From an uncultured Bacteroidales bacterium (lineage in GTDB: Bacteria; Bacteroidota; Bacteroidia; Bacteroidales; Bacteroidaceae), in assembly GCA_902787555.1 (NCBI GenBank), contig CADAGO010000010.1, positions 22,506 to 86,505 of the forward strand: DNA of 64,000 nt. Reading direction: 5' to 3'. Each line of letters begins with the position of its first letter. Position 1 is the first letter of the stretch. The notes under the pieces are model-generated. The model was not told the DNA's origin and ran no database searches. It saw only the letters and a program-made list of their open reading frames with translations. The position numbers and the translations under genes are program-made. Positions 34,968-42,293 of the stretch are shown here, piece by piece.

Positions 34968-34979
34968 AAATCCACTTCC

Positions 34980-36551
34980 TTACTCCTTCTTGTTGGCGAG
35001 GTAGGTCTCCTTTAAAAACTCCACGCATGCTTCATGTTCGTTCGGAATGATACCGTCGAGAATGGCTTCCTTCATGGCATCCTTCAAGATACCGACTTCG
35101 CGACTGGGCTGCAGGCCGAACATCTGCATGATTTCCTCACCATCTACTGCAAACTTCATGTTGCGGATACGATCTTTCTCCTCGATAGCAATAAGTTTTT
35201 CCTTCACCAGCGCAAAATTCTGACGGAACTGACGTTTCCGCTCCTCGTTTTTCGAAGTGATATCTGCATTGCACAGAAGCATCAGGTCGTCGATATCGTC
35301 ACCTGCTTCAAACAATAGACGGCGTACTGCAGAGTCGGTCACTTCATCGTCGGCAATAGCGATAGGCCGCATGTGCAGTCCCACGAGTTTCTCCACATAT
35401 TTCATCTTCTCGTTCATTGGCAACTTCATCCTGCGGAATATCTGCGGCACCATTTTTTCCCCAATATAGTTGTGATTGTGGAATGTCCATCCTAACGTGT
35501 TGTCCCACTTCTTGCTCTTTGGCTTGCCAATATCGTGAAGGATGGCTGCCCAGCGAAGCCATAGTGCCTTTTCAGAGTCTCTCTCTCTGGTGTTCTTCGC
35601 TACATTATCCAGCACCTCCAATGTGTGATAGAAATTGTCCTTGTGGGCACGCCCGTTTCTGCTTTCAATACCTTGAAGCGCATACAGTTCTGGGAAGATA
35701 ATCTCCAAAAGTCCGCAGCGTTCCAGGTCGATGAAACCCTTTGATGGAATAGGCGAGAGGATGATTTTGTTCAGTTCCTCTGCAATTCGCTCACCCGATA
35801 TGATTTTGATGCGCTCTTTGTTTCGCTCTAACGCATCGAAAGTCTCGTCTTCGATGTAGAAATTCAGTTGGGTAGCAAAGCGTATGCAACGCATCATGCG
35901 TAGCGGATCGTCGCTGAAGGTGATGTCAGGGTCGAGAGGGGTGGCTATGATACCGTCCTCCAGGTCATATAGTCCGTCGAACGGGTCGACCAACTCACCA
36001 AACCTGTCTTTGTTCAGACACAGCGCCATTGCATTGATGGTGAAATCCCGTCGGTTCTGATCATCCTCTAAGGTGCCGTCCTCCACCACCGGCTTTCTCG
36101 AATCGTGGCTATAACTCTCCTTCCTCGCGCCTACGAATTCAATCTCAAGAACCCCTCTCTCATCTCCCCCAAGGGGAGATGATTTGTACACCCCTCCTTG
36201 GGAGGGGGCGGGGGAGGTTCTTACTTTTATTTGCGCTGTCCCAAAGTTCTTGAATACTGACAAATGAGCACCTTTCCCCAGTTTCCGCTTCACCGCCTCA
36301 GCCATCATGCAGCCTATCGGTCCTCTTTCCTGCAATCTCTCGTCTGCACTCCTACACTCCTGCACTCCTGCTTCTCCTTTCTTCACCACTACAACATCAA
36401 TATCATTGCTTGGCCTTTCCAGGAACAAATCCCTCACATATCCCCCAATGACATAACACTCCAGTCCGAGTTCGTCAGCCGCCTCAGATATCAAATGAAA
36501 TATATGTTTGTCGAGTGCTTGCTTCAGCTCTTCATCCGTCAGTAATTTCAT
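34980..36551 (-). CDS. cca: CCA-adding tRNA nucleotidyltransferase with two in-frame repeat insertions
   Basis: Adds or repairs the 3' CCA end of tRNAs. The head domain motif is YVIGGYVRDLFLERPSNDID with catalytic carboxylates in DID; RRDFTINAMAL, DPLRMMRCIRFA and an HD domain (ILHDIGKP) follow. At 523 residues it is longer than expected, and two segments interrupt the catalytic domain. Residues about 58-81 (KGEAGVQECRSADERLQERG) are encoded partly by an 8-base tandem repeat. Residues about 111-136 (VRTSPAPSQGGVYKSSPLGG and on) are encoded by a GC-rich palindromic element. Both are in frame and the conserved motifs around them are intact, so the enzyme is probably active. Confidence 0.95.
   Translation of the reverse strand: MKLLTDEELKQALDKHIFHLISEAADELGLECYVIGGYVRDLFLERPSNDIDVVVVKKGEAGVQECRSADERLQERGPIGCMMAEAVKRKLGKGAHLSVFKNFGTAQIKVRTSPAPSQGGVYKSSPLGGDERGVLEIEFVGARKESYSHDSRKPVVEDGTLEDDQNRRDFTINAMALCLNKDRFGELVDPFDGLYDLEDGIIATPLDPDITFSDDPLRMMRCIRFATQLNFYIEDETFDALERNKERIKIISGERIAEELNKIILSPIPSKGFIDLERCGLLEIIFPELYALQGIESRNGRAHKDNFYHTLEVLDNVAKNTRERDSEKALWLRWAAILHDIGKPKSKKWDNTLGWTFHNHNYIGEKMVPQIFRRMKLPMNEKMKYVEKLVGLHMRPIAIADDEVTDSAVRRLLFEAGDDIDDLMLLCNADITSKNEERKRQFRQNFALVKEKLIAIEEKDRIRNMKFAVDGEEIMQMFGLQPSREVGILKDAMKEAILDGIIPNEHEACVEFLKETYLANKKE
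36147..36222. repeat. Palindromic repeat element inside cca, with terminal inverted repeats
   Basis: A 76-base element bounded by AAGAACC (36147-36153) and GGTTCTT (36216-36222). It contains two perfect hairpins: CATCTCCCC-CAA-GGGGAGATG (36161-36181) and CCCCTCC-TTG-GGAGGGG (36191-36207). It encodes about 25 extra residues in the catalytic domain of the CCA enzyme. Confidence 0.85.
36347..36378. repeat. 8-base tandem repeat inside cca
   Basis: Four consecutive units: CACTCCTA, CACTCCTG, CACTCCTG and CTTCTCCT. They encode part of a 24-residue insert (about residues 58-81) absent from the usual CCA-enzyme pattern. An 8-base unit means gain or loss of one copy would shift the frame. Confidence 0.75.
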
Positions 36552-36570
36552 ATCTGTACAATTGCAACTG

Positions 36571-36578
36571 CAAAGGTA
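36571..36578 (-). promoter_or_regulatory. Promoter -7 element for cca and the symporter
   Basis: TACCTTTG on the minus strand, 20 bases before the cca ATG. Confidence 0.6.
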
Positions 36579-36620
36579 TGAAAAAAACTTTGCATGAAGA
36601 AATTTTCTGACGAAAAGTTG

Positions 36621-37196
36621 CTATGGACGCCAGAATCCGTGCTTCTTCTCTGCGCAGATGAAAATATAAACTGTTAAGACAAGCATAGCAACGAACACAA
36701 TCAGTAAGCCAATTGTCCATACGGCTCTTTTCCTCGTGCCCTCCTTCTCGAACGCTGCGAAATAGGTGAGGTAGCGGTCGTGTTTCCAAGCAAATAAATA
36801 TTGTAACAGCATGACACCACCCCAAATCAAAATGAGATTTAGTGCGAGATTACTGAAAAACCATTCTCTGATGCTTCCACCCAGATAGTACTCCAGAATG
36901 CTGATACATAGTAGAAAAGGAAGTGCCGTCACAAGTGAGAAGAAACCATTTACAAAATACATAAAGTGGCCGCTTTCTGGGTTGTGGTATTGCTTATGCG
37001 CTGTTTCTTTGATAGAGTCAAACGTGATTCCTTCTCTCTCATTACGCCTTTTTATAGCAGGAATGCAATTCAGAATGGAATAGAACACCCGCTCGATTGG
37101 ATATATGATTGGGTCGATGATGTAGCAACTGATAACAAAGTGAATGCTATATGCCGCATAGTATATCCTGTTCCAGAATTCTATGATTTTTTTCAT
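36621..37196 (-). CDS. Predicted inner-membrane protein of unknown function
   Basis: 191 residues, not recognised as a named family. Four hydrophobic stretches are visible (about 14-36, 85-105, 116-136 and 161-182), separated by a charged loop (AIKRRNEREGITFDSIKETA). The N-terminus MKKIIEFWNRIYYAAYSIHF is amphipathic rather than a cleavable signal. It is preceded by a clear promoter and ends 69 bases from the start of cca, so it may read into cca. Confidence 0.7.
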   Translation of the reverse strand: MKKIIEFWNRIYYAAYSIHFVISCYIIDPIIYPIERVFYSILNCIPAIKRRNEREGITFDSIKETAHKQYHNPESGHFMYFVNGFFSLVTALPFLLCISILEYYLGGSIREWFFSNLALNLILIWGGVMLLQYLFAWKHDRYLTYFAAFEKEGTRKRAVWTIGLLIVFVAMLVLTVYIFICAEKKHGFWRP

Positions 37197-37227
37197 GTAA
37201 ATGTCTTCTTTTTGCTAATTGATGCTG

Positions 37228-37235
37228 CAAAGTTA
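37228..37235 (-). promoter_or_regulatory. Promoter -7 element for the membrane protein gene at 36621-37196
   Basis: TAACTTTG on the minus strand, 31 bases before the ATG. The 21-base repeat at 37254-37295, with its TATTTGC strings, lies in the upstream region. Confidence 0.55.
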
Positions 37236-37253
37236 CGAATTTTCGGCAATTAG

Positions 37254-37295
37254 TGCAAATACTATGCGTTTTTCTGCAAATACTATGCGTTTTTC
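37254..37295. repeat. Exact tandem duplication of a 21-base unit
   Basis: TGCAAATACTATGCGTTTTTC occurs as two identical copies of 21 bases (37254-37274, 37275-37295). It lies between two divergent promoters (37228-37235 minus and 37316-37346 plus), so it could be a shared operator. Confidence 0.85.
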
Positions 37296-37315
37296 TCAAG
37301 AACACCAATCATTAT

Positions 37316-37346
37316 TTTGTCAGCTCATTTTTTTGTTGTATCTTTG
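37316..37346 (+). promoter_or_regulatory. Near-perfect promoter reading into the 11-base repeat tract
   Basis: TTTG (37316-37319), 19 bases, TATCTTTG (37339-37346). One of the best consensus matches in the window, yet no recognised gene follows on this strand; it points at the leader and periodic tract at 37347-37623. Confidence 0.7.
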
Positions 37347-37440
37347 CATAAGGAAAATATAAGGAGCCACAAGGCTCATAAGCCGCCTAAAACTTTTTGC
37401 TATGTGACACTCATTCCCAACTCCCAAACACAAGGAAGAA
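37347..37440 (+). other. Leader segment ahead of the periodic tract
   Basis: About 94 bases after the promoter. It contains a small hairpin (GAGCC-ACAA-GGCTC, 37364-37377) and ends in AAGGAAGAA just before an ATG at 37441. No known RNA family was recognised. Confidence 0.4.
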
Positions 37441-37557
37441 ATGTTGGAAAACACTAAGACAACTCTAAGTCAACTCTATACCAACTCTATGTCAACTCTA
37501 TGGTACCGAAGGGGTACCGAGCATGTACCGCATACTTACCTCAAGGTTACCGCATAG
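37441..37557 (+). CDS. Possible 38-residue peptide encoded in the periodic tract (doubtful)
   Basis: An ATG after the leader opens a 38-codon frame: MLENTKTTLSQLYTNSMSTL followed by WYRRGTEHVPHTYLKVTA. The stop TAG falls exactly at the end of the second block of 11-base units. Because 11 bases times three is 11 codons, the peptide carries a hidden 11-residue period. No family is recognised, and nothing but the promoter, leader and start argues for translation; it may equally be a non-coding transcript. Confidence 0.25.
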   Translation: MLENTKTTLSQLYTNSMSTLWYRRGTEHVPHTYLKVTA

Positions 37558-37623
37558 GTTTCTCTTGTCTTTCTCTTGTTCCCCTCTGGTTCCTTTCTAT
37601 GCTTTCCCTATGCTTTCTCATTA
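37448..37623 (+). repeat. Sixteen consecutive 11-base units in three classes
   Basis: The 176 bases divide without a gap into 11-base units. Units 1-5 share CAACTCTA (ACAACTCTAAG, TCAACTCTATA, CCAACTCTATG, TCAACTCTATG; the first, AAAACACTAAG, is degenerate). Units 6-10 share TACC (GTACCGAAGGG, GTACCGAGCAT, GTACCGCATAC, TTACCTCAAGG, TTACCGCATAG). Units 11-16 are pyrimidine-rich (GTTTCTCTTGT, CTTTCTCTTGT, TCCCCTCTGGT, TCCTTTCTATG, CTTTCCCTATG, CTTTCTCATTA). The register never slips. Confidence 0.9.
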
Positions 37624-37637
37624 ACGTAGGGGTTCGT

Positions 37638-38039
37638 TCAGGCTTTAATGGCTGCCGATTTCCTGTATCCGAGACCTGTGACGTGACAGATAAGTTGACC
37701 TTCTTGGTTTGTGACTCGAACTTCGACGGATGGTATCTTATGGTGGTTGGCTACGTGAACTGCTTCGGCTCGTAGGTGGTCGCCTTCGTGGGCACTCGAA
37801 ACATACATAATGCTGTTGCTGATGCCGAAGGTGAGTTGACCGTTATAGTTCATCAAGGCCGCGATCGCGAGGTCGGCAAGCGTAAACAAAGCTCCTCCTT
37901 GACATACGTTACCTCCATTGAGGTGTTCTGCTGTCACAGTCATTTCTGCTACTGCTTGATGTTCGCCCACTTCTGTAATCCTGCACCCAGCGTTGGCGGC
38001 GAAGCGGTCTGTCTGATTCAGTAATTCCTTTATGTTCAT
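37638..38039 (-). CDS. PaaI-type hotdog thioesterase
   Basis: Small acyl-CoA thioesterase of the hotdog fold, 133 residues from the ATG at 38039; the longer frame begins with TTG inside the promoter. The family pattern is visible in EHLNGGNVCQGGALFTLADL followed by AIAALMNY, with the helix and the catalytic-region glycines, then ISNSIMYVSSAHEGDHLRAEA. PaaI-like members hydrolyse phenylacetyl-CoA and other aryl or short acyl-CoAs; no phenylacetate genes are nearby, so the substrate is unknown. Single gene, convergent with the periodic repeat tract. Confidence 0.88.
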   Translation of the reverse strand: MNIKELLNQTDRFAANAGCRITEVGEHQAVAEMTVTAEHLNGGNVCQGGALFTLADLAIAALMNYNGQLTFGISNSIMYVSSAHEGDHLRAEAVHVANHHKIPSVEVRVTNQEGQLICHVTGLGYRKSAAIKA

Positions 38040-38072
38040 GTCTGTCGTGTTGGAAAATGTGAAAATCTTCGG

Positions 38073-38080
38073 CAAAGGTA
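38073..38080 (-). promoter_or_regulatory. Promoter -7 element for the thioesterase gene
   Basis: TACCTTTG on the minus strand, 33 bases before the ATG, with a TTG at 38093-38095. It supports the 38039 start, since the longer frame would begin inside this element. Confidence 0.55.
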
Positions 38081-38172
38081 GTAAATATTTTACAATTGAC
38101 GACTTTGAACTAAAGTTTCACAAAGCAAAAGTCAAAATTATGATGTAAAAAGGGTGTGTTTTGTATGAAACA

Positions 38173-38204
38173 TTTGGCTATATTATAAATAATGTGTAAA
38201 TTCG
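38173..38204 (+). promoter_or_regulatory. Promoter for GH105
   Basis: TTTG (38173-38176), 20 bases, TAAATTCG (38197-38204), 32 bases before the ATG. The last box differs from TAnnTTTG at one base. Confidence 0.5.
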
Positions 38205-38236
38205 CAGCGAAAAGTATAATTGATTATTTTTAGAAA

Positions 38237-39358
38237 ATGAGAGTTATGAAAAAATATTTGTTTTTAGCTGTAGTTTTTTCAGCAGTGAGTGCGTCATATG
38301 GTCAAACCAAGGTCGAGGTGATGGAGATGATTGAGAAAGTGAACGACCATTGGCAGGCAACTCGTACCTCGCAATGCAGGGGATTTTGGGACAACGCAGC
38401 CTATTTCACAGGCAATCAGGCAGTGTATGAGTTGACGAAAAAGAAGGAGTATCTGGATTATGCCTTAGCGTGGGCGGAATATAATCATTGGAAAGGTGCT
38501 ACTCAGACGGATAAATCGAAATGGGAATATGCAACTTATGGTGAGGATATGAACCATGTACTCTTTGCCGACTGGCAGATTTGCTTTCAGGTGTATATCG
38601 ACTTGTATAAGTTGGAACGTCGGGCCGAACGGTTGCAGCGTACACTGGAAGTGATGATGTATCAGGCAAAATCAGACAAGGCTGATTACTGGTGGTGGTC
38701 GGATGCATTGTATATGGGACTCCCTATCTTCTCGAAGCTCTATACAGTGACCCACAACGAACGACTGCTGGATAAGCAGTATGAGTGTTTCAAGTGGACT
38801 GACGACTTGCTTTGGGACAAGGACCAGCATCTGTATTATAGAGACGGCAAGTATGTGTGGCCAAAGGTGAAGACAGCTTGCGACGGAGGCAAGAGTTTTT
38901 GGGCACGAGGCGACGGATGGGTGTTGGCAGGACTGGCCAAGGTGCTGCAGGACTTGCCTAAAGACAGTAAATACAGTTCCTTCTACGTGCAGCGATTCCA
39001 ACAACTAGCCAAAGCGGTGGCTGACTGCCAACAGCCTGAAGGGTATTGGACACGTTCGATGCTTTGTGAGGCAGATGCACCAGGTTATGAAACCAGCGGA
39101 ACAGCGTTCTTTACTTATGGAATGCTGTGGGGCGTGAACAACGGTCTGCTCAATGCAAATGAGTTTAAGCCTGTAATAGATAAGTCGTGGAAGTATCTCA
39201 CCACGATTGCGCTTCAGTCGGACGGAGGAATAGGCTATGTGCAGCCAATTGGCGAAAAGCCCGATCCAACCCGCATCGCAGATGCAAAGTCGCAACATCC
39301 ATTTGGAACAGGAGCTTGGCTCTTGGCAGCTTGTGAATATTATAAATCATTAAAATAG
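38237..39358 (+). CDS. GH105 unsaturated rhamnogalacturonyl hydrolase, exported
   Basis: Removes the unsaturated galacturonic acid left on rhamnogalacturonan oligosaccharides by pectin lyases. A signal peptide (KKYLFLAVVFSAVSASYGQ) precedes an alpha/alpha-barrel. Typical segments are WWWSDALYMGLPIFSKL, with the likely catalytic Asp near residue 155, ACDGGKSFWARGDGWVLAGL and YETSGTAFFTYGMLWGVN. 373 residues, normal. The second ATG at 38246 is also possible. The rhamnose genes and GH43 elsewhere in the window fit the same pectin diet. It ends 7 bases before sppA and may share its transcript. Confidence 0.9.
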   Translation: MRVMKKYLFLAVVFSAVSASYGQTKVEVMEMIEKVNDHWQATRTSQCRGFWDNAAYFTGNQAVYELTKKKEYLDYALAWAEYNHWKGATQTDKSKWEYATYGEDMNHVLFADWQICFQVYIDLYKLERRAERLQRTLEVMMYQAKSDKADYWWWSDALYMGLPIFSKLYTVTHNERLLDKQYECFKWTDDLLWDKDQHLYYRDGKYVWPKVKTACDGGKSFWARGDGWVLAGLAKVLQDLPKDSKYSSFYVQRFQQLAKAVADCQQPEGYWTRSMLCEADAPGYETSGTAFFTYGMLWGVNNGLLNANEFKPVIDKSWKYLTTIALQSDGGIGYVQPIGEKPDPTRIADAKSQHPFGTGAWLLAACEYYKSLK

Positions 39359-39365
39359 TAGAACG

Positions 39366-41159
39366 ATGAAAGATTTTTTAAAGTACACATTAGCCACAAT
39401 CGTTGGCATTCTTCTCTTAGCCCTTATCGTGGGTATATTCTCGCTGTTGACATTAACAGGCCTGGCATCAATGTCATCTGTTTCTGAACCTATCCAGAGC
39501 AACTCTGTGATGGTGATCGACTTGGACGGAATGCTGGACGAGCGTTCGGTGGACAATCCGTTTGCTGAATTTATGGGAAGCGGAAACGAAAGTCTGGGTC
39601 TGAACGACCTGCTGACTTCTATCAAGAGCGCAAAGGAGAATGATGACATCAAGGGTATATTTATCAAAGTGGGTAGTTTCTCAGGTGGTACTCCTGCTAC
39701 GTTACAGGAACTGCGTGATGCGCTGGTTGACTTTAAGAAGAGCAAAAAGTTTATTGCATCATATGGCGACAACTATGGACAGGGTGCTTATTACCTGTGT
39801 AGTGTGGCAGACTCTTTGCTGATTAATCCAGAAGGTATGGTGGAATTGGCCGGTATGTCACTTTCGACCATGTACTATAAGAACCTTATGGCTAAGGTGG
39901 GCGTGAAGGCTCAGGTGTTCAAAGTGGGTACCTATAAATCTGCAGTAGAACCGTATCTCCTTGATGATATGAGTGAGCCTAACCGTGAGCAACTGACAGT
40001 ACTGACTGACGAAATCTGGGACGAGATGTTGGAAGACATCAGTAAGTCGAGAAAGCTGTCGAAAGAGAACTTGGATGCATTGGTGGATAGTGGTTTGGTA
40101 TTCAAGGACGCAAAGTACTACGTGAAGAACAAGATCGTGGACAAGCTGGTGTTCTCGGATGGTGTTGAAGCTGTGGTGAAGAATATGATGAAGAACGACA
40201 AGAACAAGGATGGCGAGTATTTTGAGACCAAGTTCGCGAACGTGGCTAATTCAGCCAACAATGCTCCAAAGAGCATGAGCGGTGATATCGTAGCAGTTTA
40301 CTATGCTACAGGTGACATCGTGCAGGATGAGTCTCCTACTTCATTCGGTTCAGATGAGCAGATTGTAGGTAGTAAGGTGGTGAAAGACCTGAAGAAGCTG
40401 GCTGACGACGATGATATAAAGGCAGTTGTGCTTCGTGTGAACTCGCCAGGTGGTAGTGCTTACGCATCAGAGCAAATCTGGCATCAGGTGATGAACATCA
40501 AATCGAAGAAACCAATCGTAGTGTCGATGGGTGGATATGCAGCCAGTGGTGGTTACTACATCTCTTGTGCAGCAGATTGGATTGTTGCAGAACCAACAAC
40601 GCTCACAGGTTCAATCGGTATCTTTGGTATGTTCCCAGATGCAAGCGAACTGATGAACGACAAACTTGGACTGAATGTGGCAACAGTGAAGACGAATGAA
40701 TTTGCAGACATAGGCGGCTACTATCGCCCATTCAACGAGAAAGAAAGTGCATTGCTGCAGGGTTATATCAATCGTGGTTACGAACTATTCACCAAGCGTT
40801 GTGCTGACGGACGTGGATTGTCACAGGATTCTATTAAGGTGATTGGTGAAGGACGCGTGTGGACTGGAGTTCATGCCAAGAAGTTAGGATTGGTTGATCA
40901 GCTGGGTAGTCTTGAAGATGCTATTGCGGTAGCTAAGAAGAAGGCAAAGATTGAGGAATGCACCGTGAAGGACTATCCTGCCCAGAAGAGTTTCATCGAG
41001 CAATTGATGGAAGATAAGGCCCCAGAAAACAGCATAGCAGAAACACAGTTGAAGCAAACGCTGGGCGACTTCTACGACATCTATCGTGAAGCAAAAACAA
41101 TCCAAAGCAAGGATAGAATACAAGCTGCTTTGCCTTACAAACTGAAGTTTAATTTATAA
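39366..41159 (+). CDS. sppA: Signal peptide peptidase SppA, 67-kDa type
   Basis: Membrane-bound serine protease that degrades cleaved signal peptides. One N-terminal membrane segment (about 6-30) anchors two tandem S49 domains. The catalytic Lys is in KVGTYKSAVEPYLLD (near 194) and the catalytic Ser in SMGGYAASGGYYISC (near 395), spaced as in the E. coli protein. 597 residues. It begins 7 bases after GH105 and is followed by lpxK after a hairpin. Confidence 0.95.
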   Translation: MKDFLKYTLATIVGILLLALIVGIFSLLTLTGLASMSSVSEPIQSNSVMVIDLDGMLDERSVDNPFAEFMGSGNESLGLNDLLTSIKSAKENDDIKGIFIKVGSFSGGTPATLQELRDALVDFKKSKKFIASYGDNYGQGAYYLCSVADSLLINPEGMVELAGMSLSTMYYKNLMAKVGVKAQVFKVGTYKSAVEPYLLDDMSEPNREQLTVLTDEIWDEMLEDISKSRKLSKENLDALVDSGLVFKDAKYYVKNKIVDKLVFSDGVEAVVKNMMKNDKNKDGEYFETKFANVANSANNAPKSMSGDIVAVYYATGDIVQDESPTSFGSDEQIVGSKVVKDLKKLADDDDIKAVVLRVNSPGGSAYASEQIWHQVMNIKSKKPIVVSMGGYAASGGYYISCAADWIVAEPTTLTGSIGIFGMFPDASELMNDKLGLNVATVKTNEFADIGGYYRPFNEKESALLQGYINRGYELFTKRCADGRGLSQDSIKVIGEGRVWTGVHAKKLGLVDQLGSLEDAIAVAKKKAKIEECTVKDYPAQKSFIEQLMEDKAPENSIAETQLKQTLGDFYDIYREAKTIQSKDRIQAALPYKLKFNL

Positions 41160-41169
41160 TGCAACATAC

Positions 41170-41206
41170 TATTCCAGGCGTTCCACATGGCGGAGTGCCT
41201 GGAATA
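41170..41206 (+). other. Stem-loop between sppA and lpxK
   Basis: TATTCCAGGC and GCCTGGAATA form a perfect ten-base stem around a 17-base loop, ending 7 bases before the lpxK ATG. There is no T run; it may be a processing, stabilising or attenuating element rather than a terminator. Confidence 0.6.
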
Positions 41207-41213
41207 ACTTGTT

Positions 41214-42293
41214 ATGTACAGTCTGTTACTACCATTAGCGTGGATATATGATGGGGTGACATCAGTGCGCAACTTCATGTATAATCATAGGATTCTGAAA
41301 ACGAAGTCCTATGATTTACCAGTTATATGCGTAGGTAATCTGACTGTTGGAGGTACGGGAAAGACACCGCATACTGAATATCTGGTTCGCCTGCTTCAGC
41401 GTGAGGGGTATAAAGTGGCAGTTCTGAGTAGGGGATATAAGCGAAAAACACGAGGCTATGTGCTAGCTACAACAGCCTCGACTGCTGCTGATATAGGTGA
41501 CGAACCCTATCAGATGAAGATAAAATTTCCAAGCCTGACAGTTGCAGTAGATGCAGATCGCTGTGAAGGGGTGGAACGTCTGACGAGGGATGAGACGAGT
41601 CGCGATGTGGATGTGATACTTCTAGATGATGCTTTTCAGCACAGACGGATACAAGCAGGGATGAATATTGTTCTTGTGGACAGCAATCGGCCGATAGACA
41701 AAGATTACTTGTTGCCGGCAGGACGGCTGAGAGAGAATATTAGTGGACTGAAACGGGCAGATATCATATTGGTGACGAAGCTGAAAGGGGAATTGGATGA
41801 AGCGACAGCACATCAATACAAGGACAGATTCCGAGTCGGAGATTCACAGCAGTTGTATTTTACTCGATTCTGCTATGGAGACCTGTATCAAGATGATGAA
41901 ATCATTCCGCTGAATCAACTGAACCAGTATCATATACTGATGGTGACAGGAATTGCCGATGCTACTCCGATGGAGCAGATGCTCAAAGAGCATACAGATG
42001 TGACAACGATGCGGTTTGGTGATCATCACGTTTTCACTCAGCAAGATTATGAGTGTATCGAGAAGGCTTATCAGCAATTGCCTGATGTCAAGTCAGGCAT
42101 TGTGGTGATAACAGAGAAAGATAGGGCAAGACTGGATATGAGTCGATTGACAATTAAGAAAAAGGTGTACACCTTACCAATTGAGGTGGAGGTGTTGCAA
42201 CAAGCAGAAACAATCTTTAACCAACAAATATTAGACTATGTACGAAAAAATTCAAGAAACAGCATCGTTCCTCAAGGAACGAATGACAAGTAA
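41214..42293 (+). CDS. lpxK: Tetraacyldisaccharide 4'-kinase
   Basis: Phosphorylates the 4' position of the lipid A precursor at the inner membrane. The P-loop region is ICVGNLTVGGTGKTPHTEYL (about 40-60), followed by VLSRGYKRKTRGY, the DAFQHRRIQAGMNIVLVD motif and VVITEKDRARLD near the C-terminus. The N-terminal hydrophobic segment SLLLPLAWIYDGVTSVRN is typical. 359 residues. Its last 56 bases overlap punA in another frame. Confidence 0.95.
   Translation: MYSLLLPLAWIYDGVTSVRNFMYNHRILKTKSYDLPVICVGNLTVGGTGKTPHTEYLVRLLQREGYKVAVLSRGYKRKTRGYVLATTASTAADIGDEPYQMKIKFPSLTVAVDADRCEGVERLTRDETSRDVDVILLDDAFQHRRIQAGMNIVLVDSNRPIDKDYLLPAGRLRENISGLKRADIILVTKLKGELDEATAHQYKDRFRVGDSQQLYFTRFCYGDLYQDDEIIPLNQLNQYHILMVTGIADATPMEQMLKEHTDVTTMRFGDHHVFTQQDYECIEKAYQQLPDVKSGIVVITEKDRARLDMSRLTIKKKVYTLPIEVEVLQQAETIFNQQILDYVRKNSRNSIVPQGTNDK

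Noticed and set aside
37448-37623. Periodic tract read as a CRISPR array
   Set aside because: The units are contiguous 11-mers with no spacers, and no cas genes are present.
37500-37775. Open frame of 91 residues on the plus strand through the end of the periodic tract
   Set aside because: It runs into the antisense of the thioesterase gene; the protein has no motif and the frame is a by-product of the 11-base repeats.
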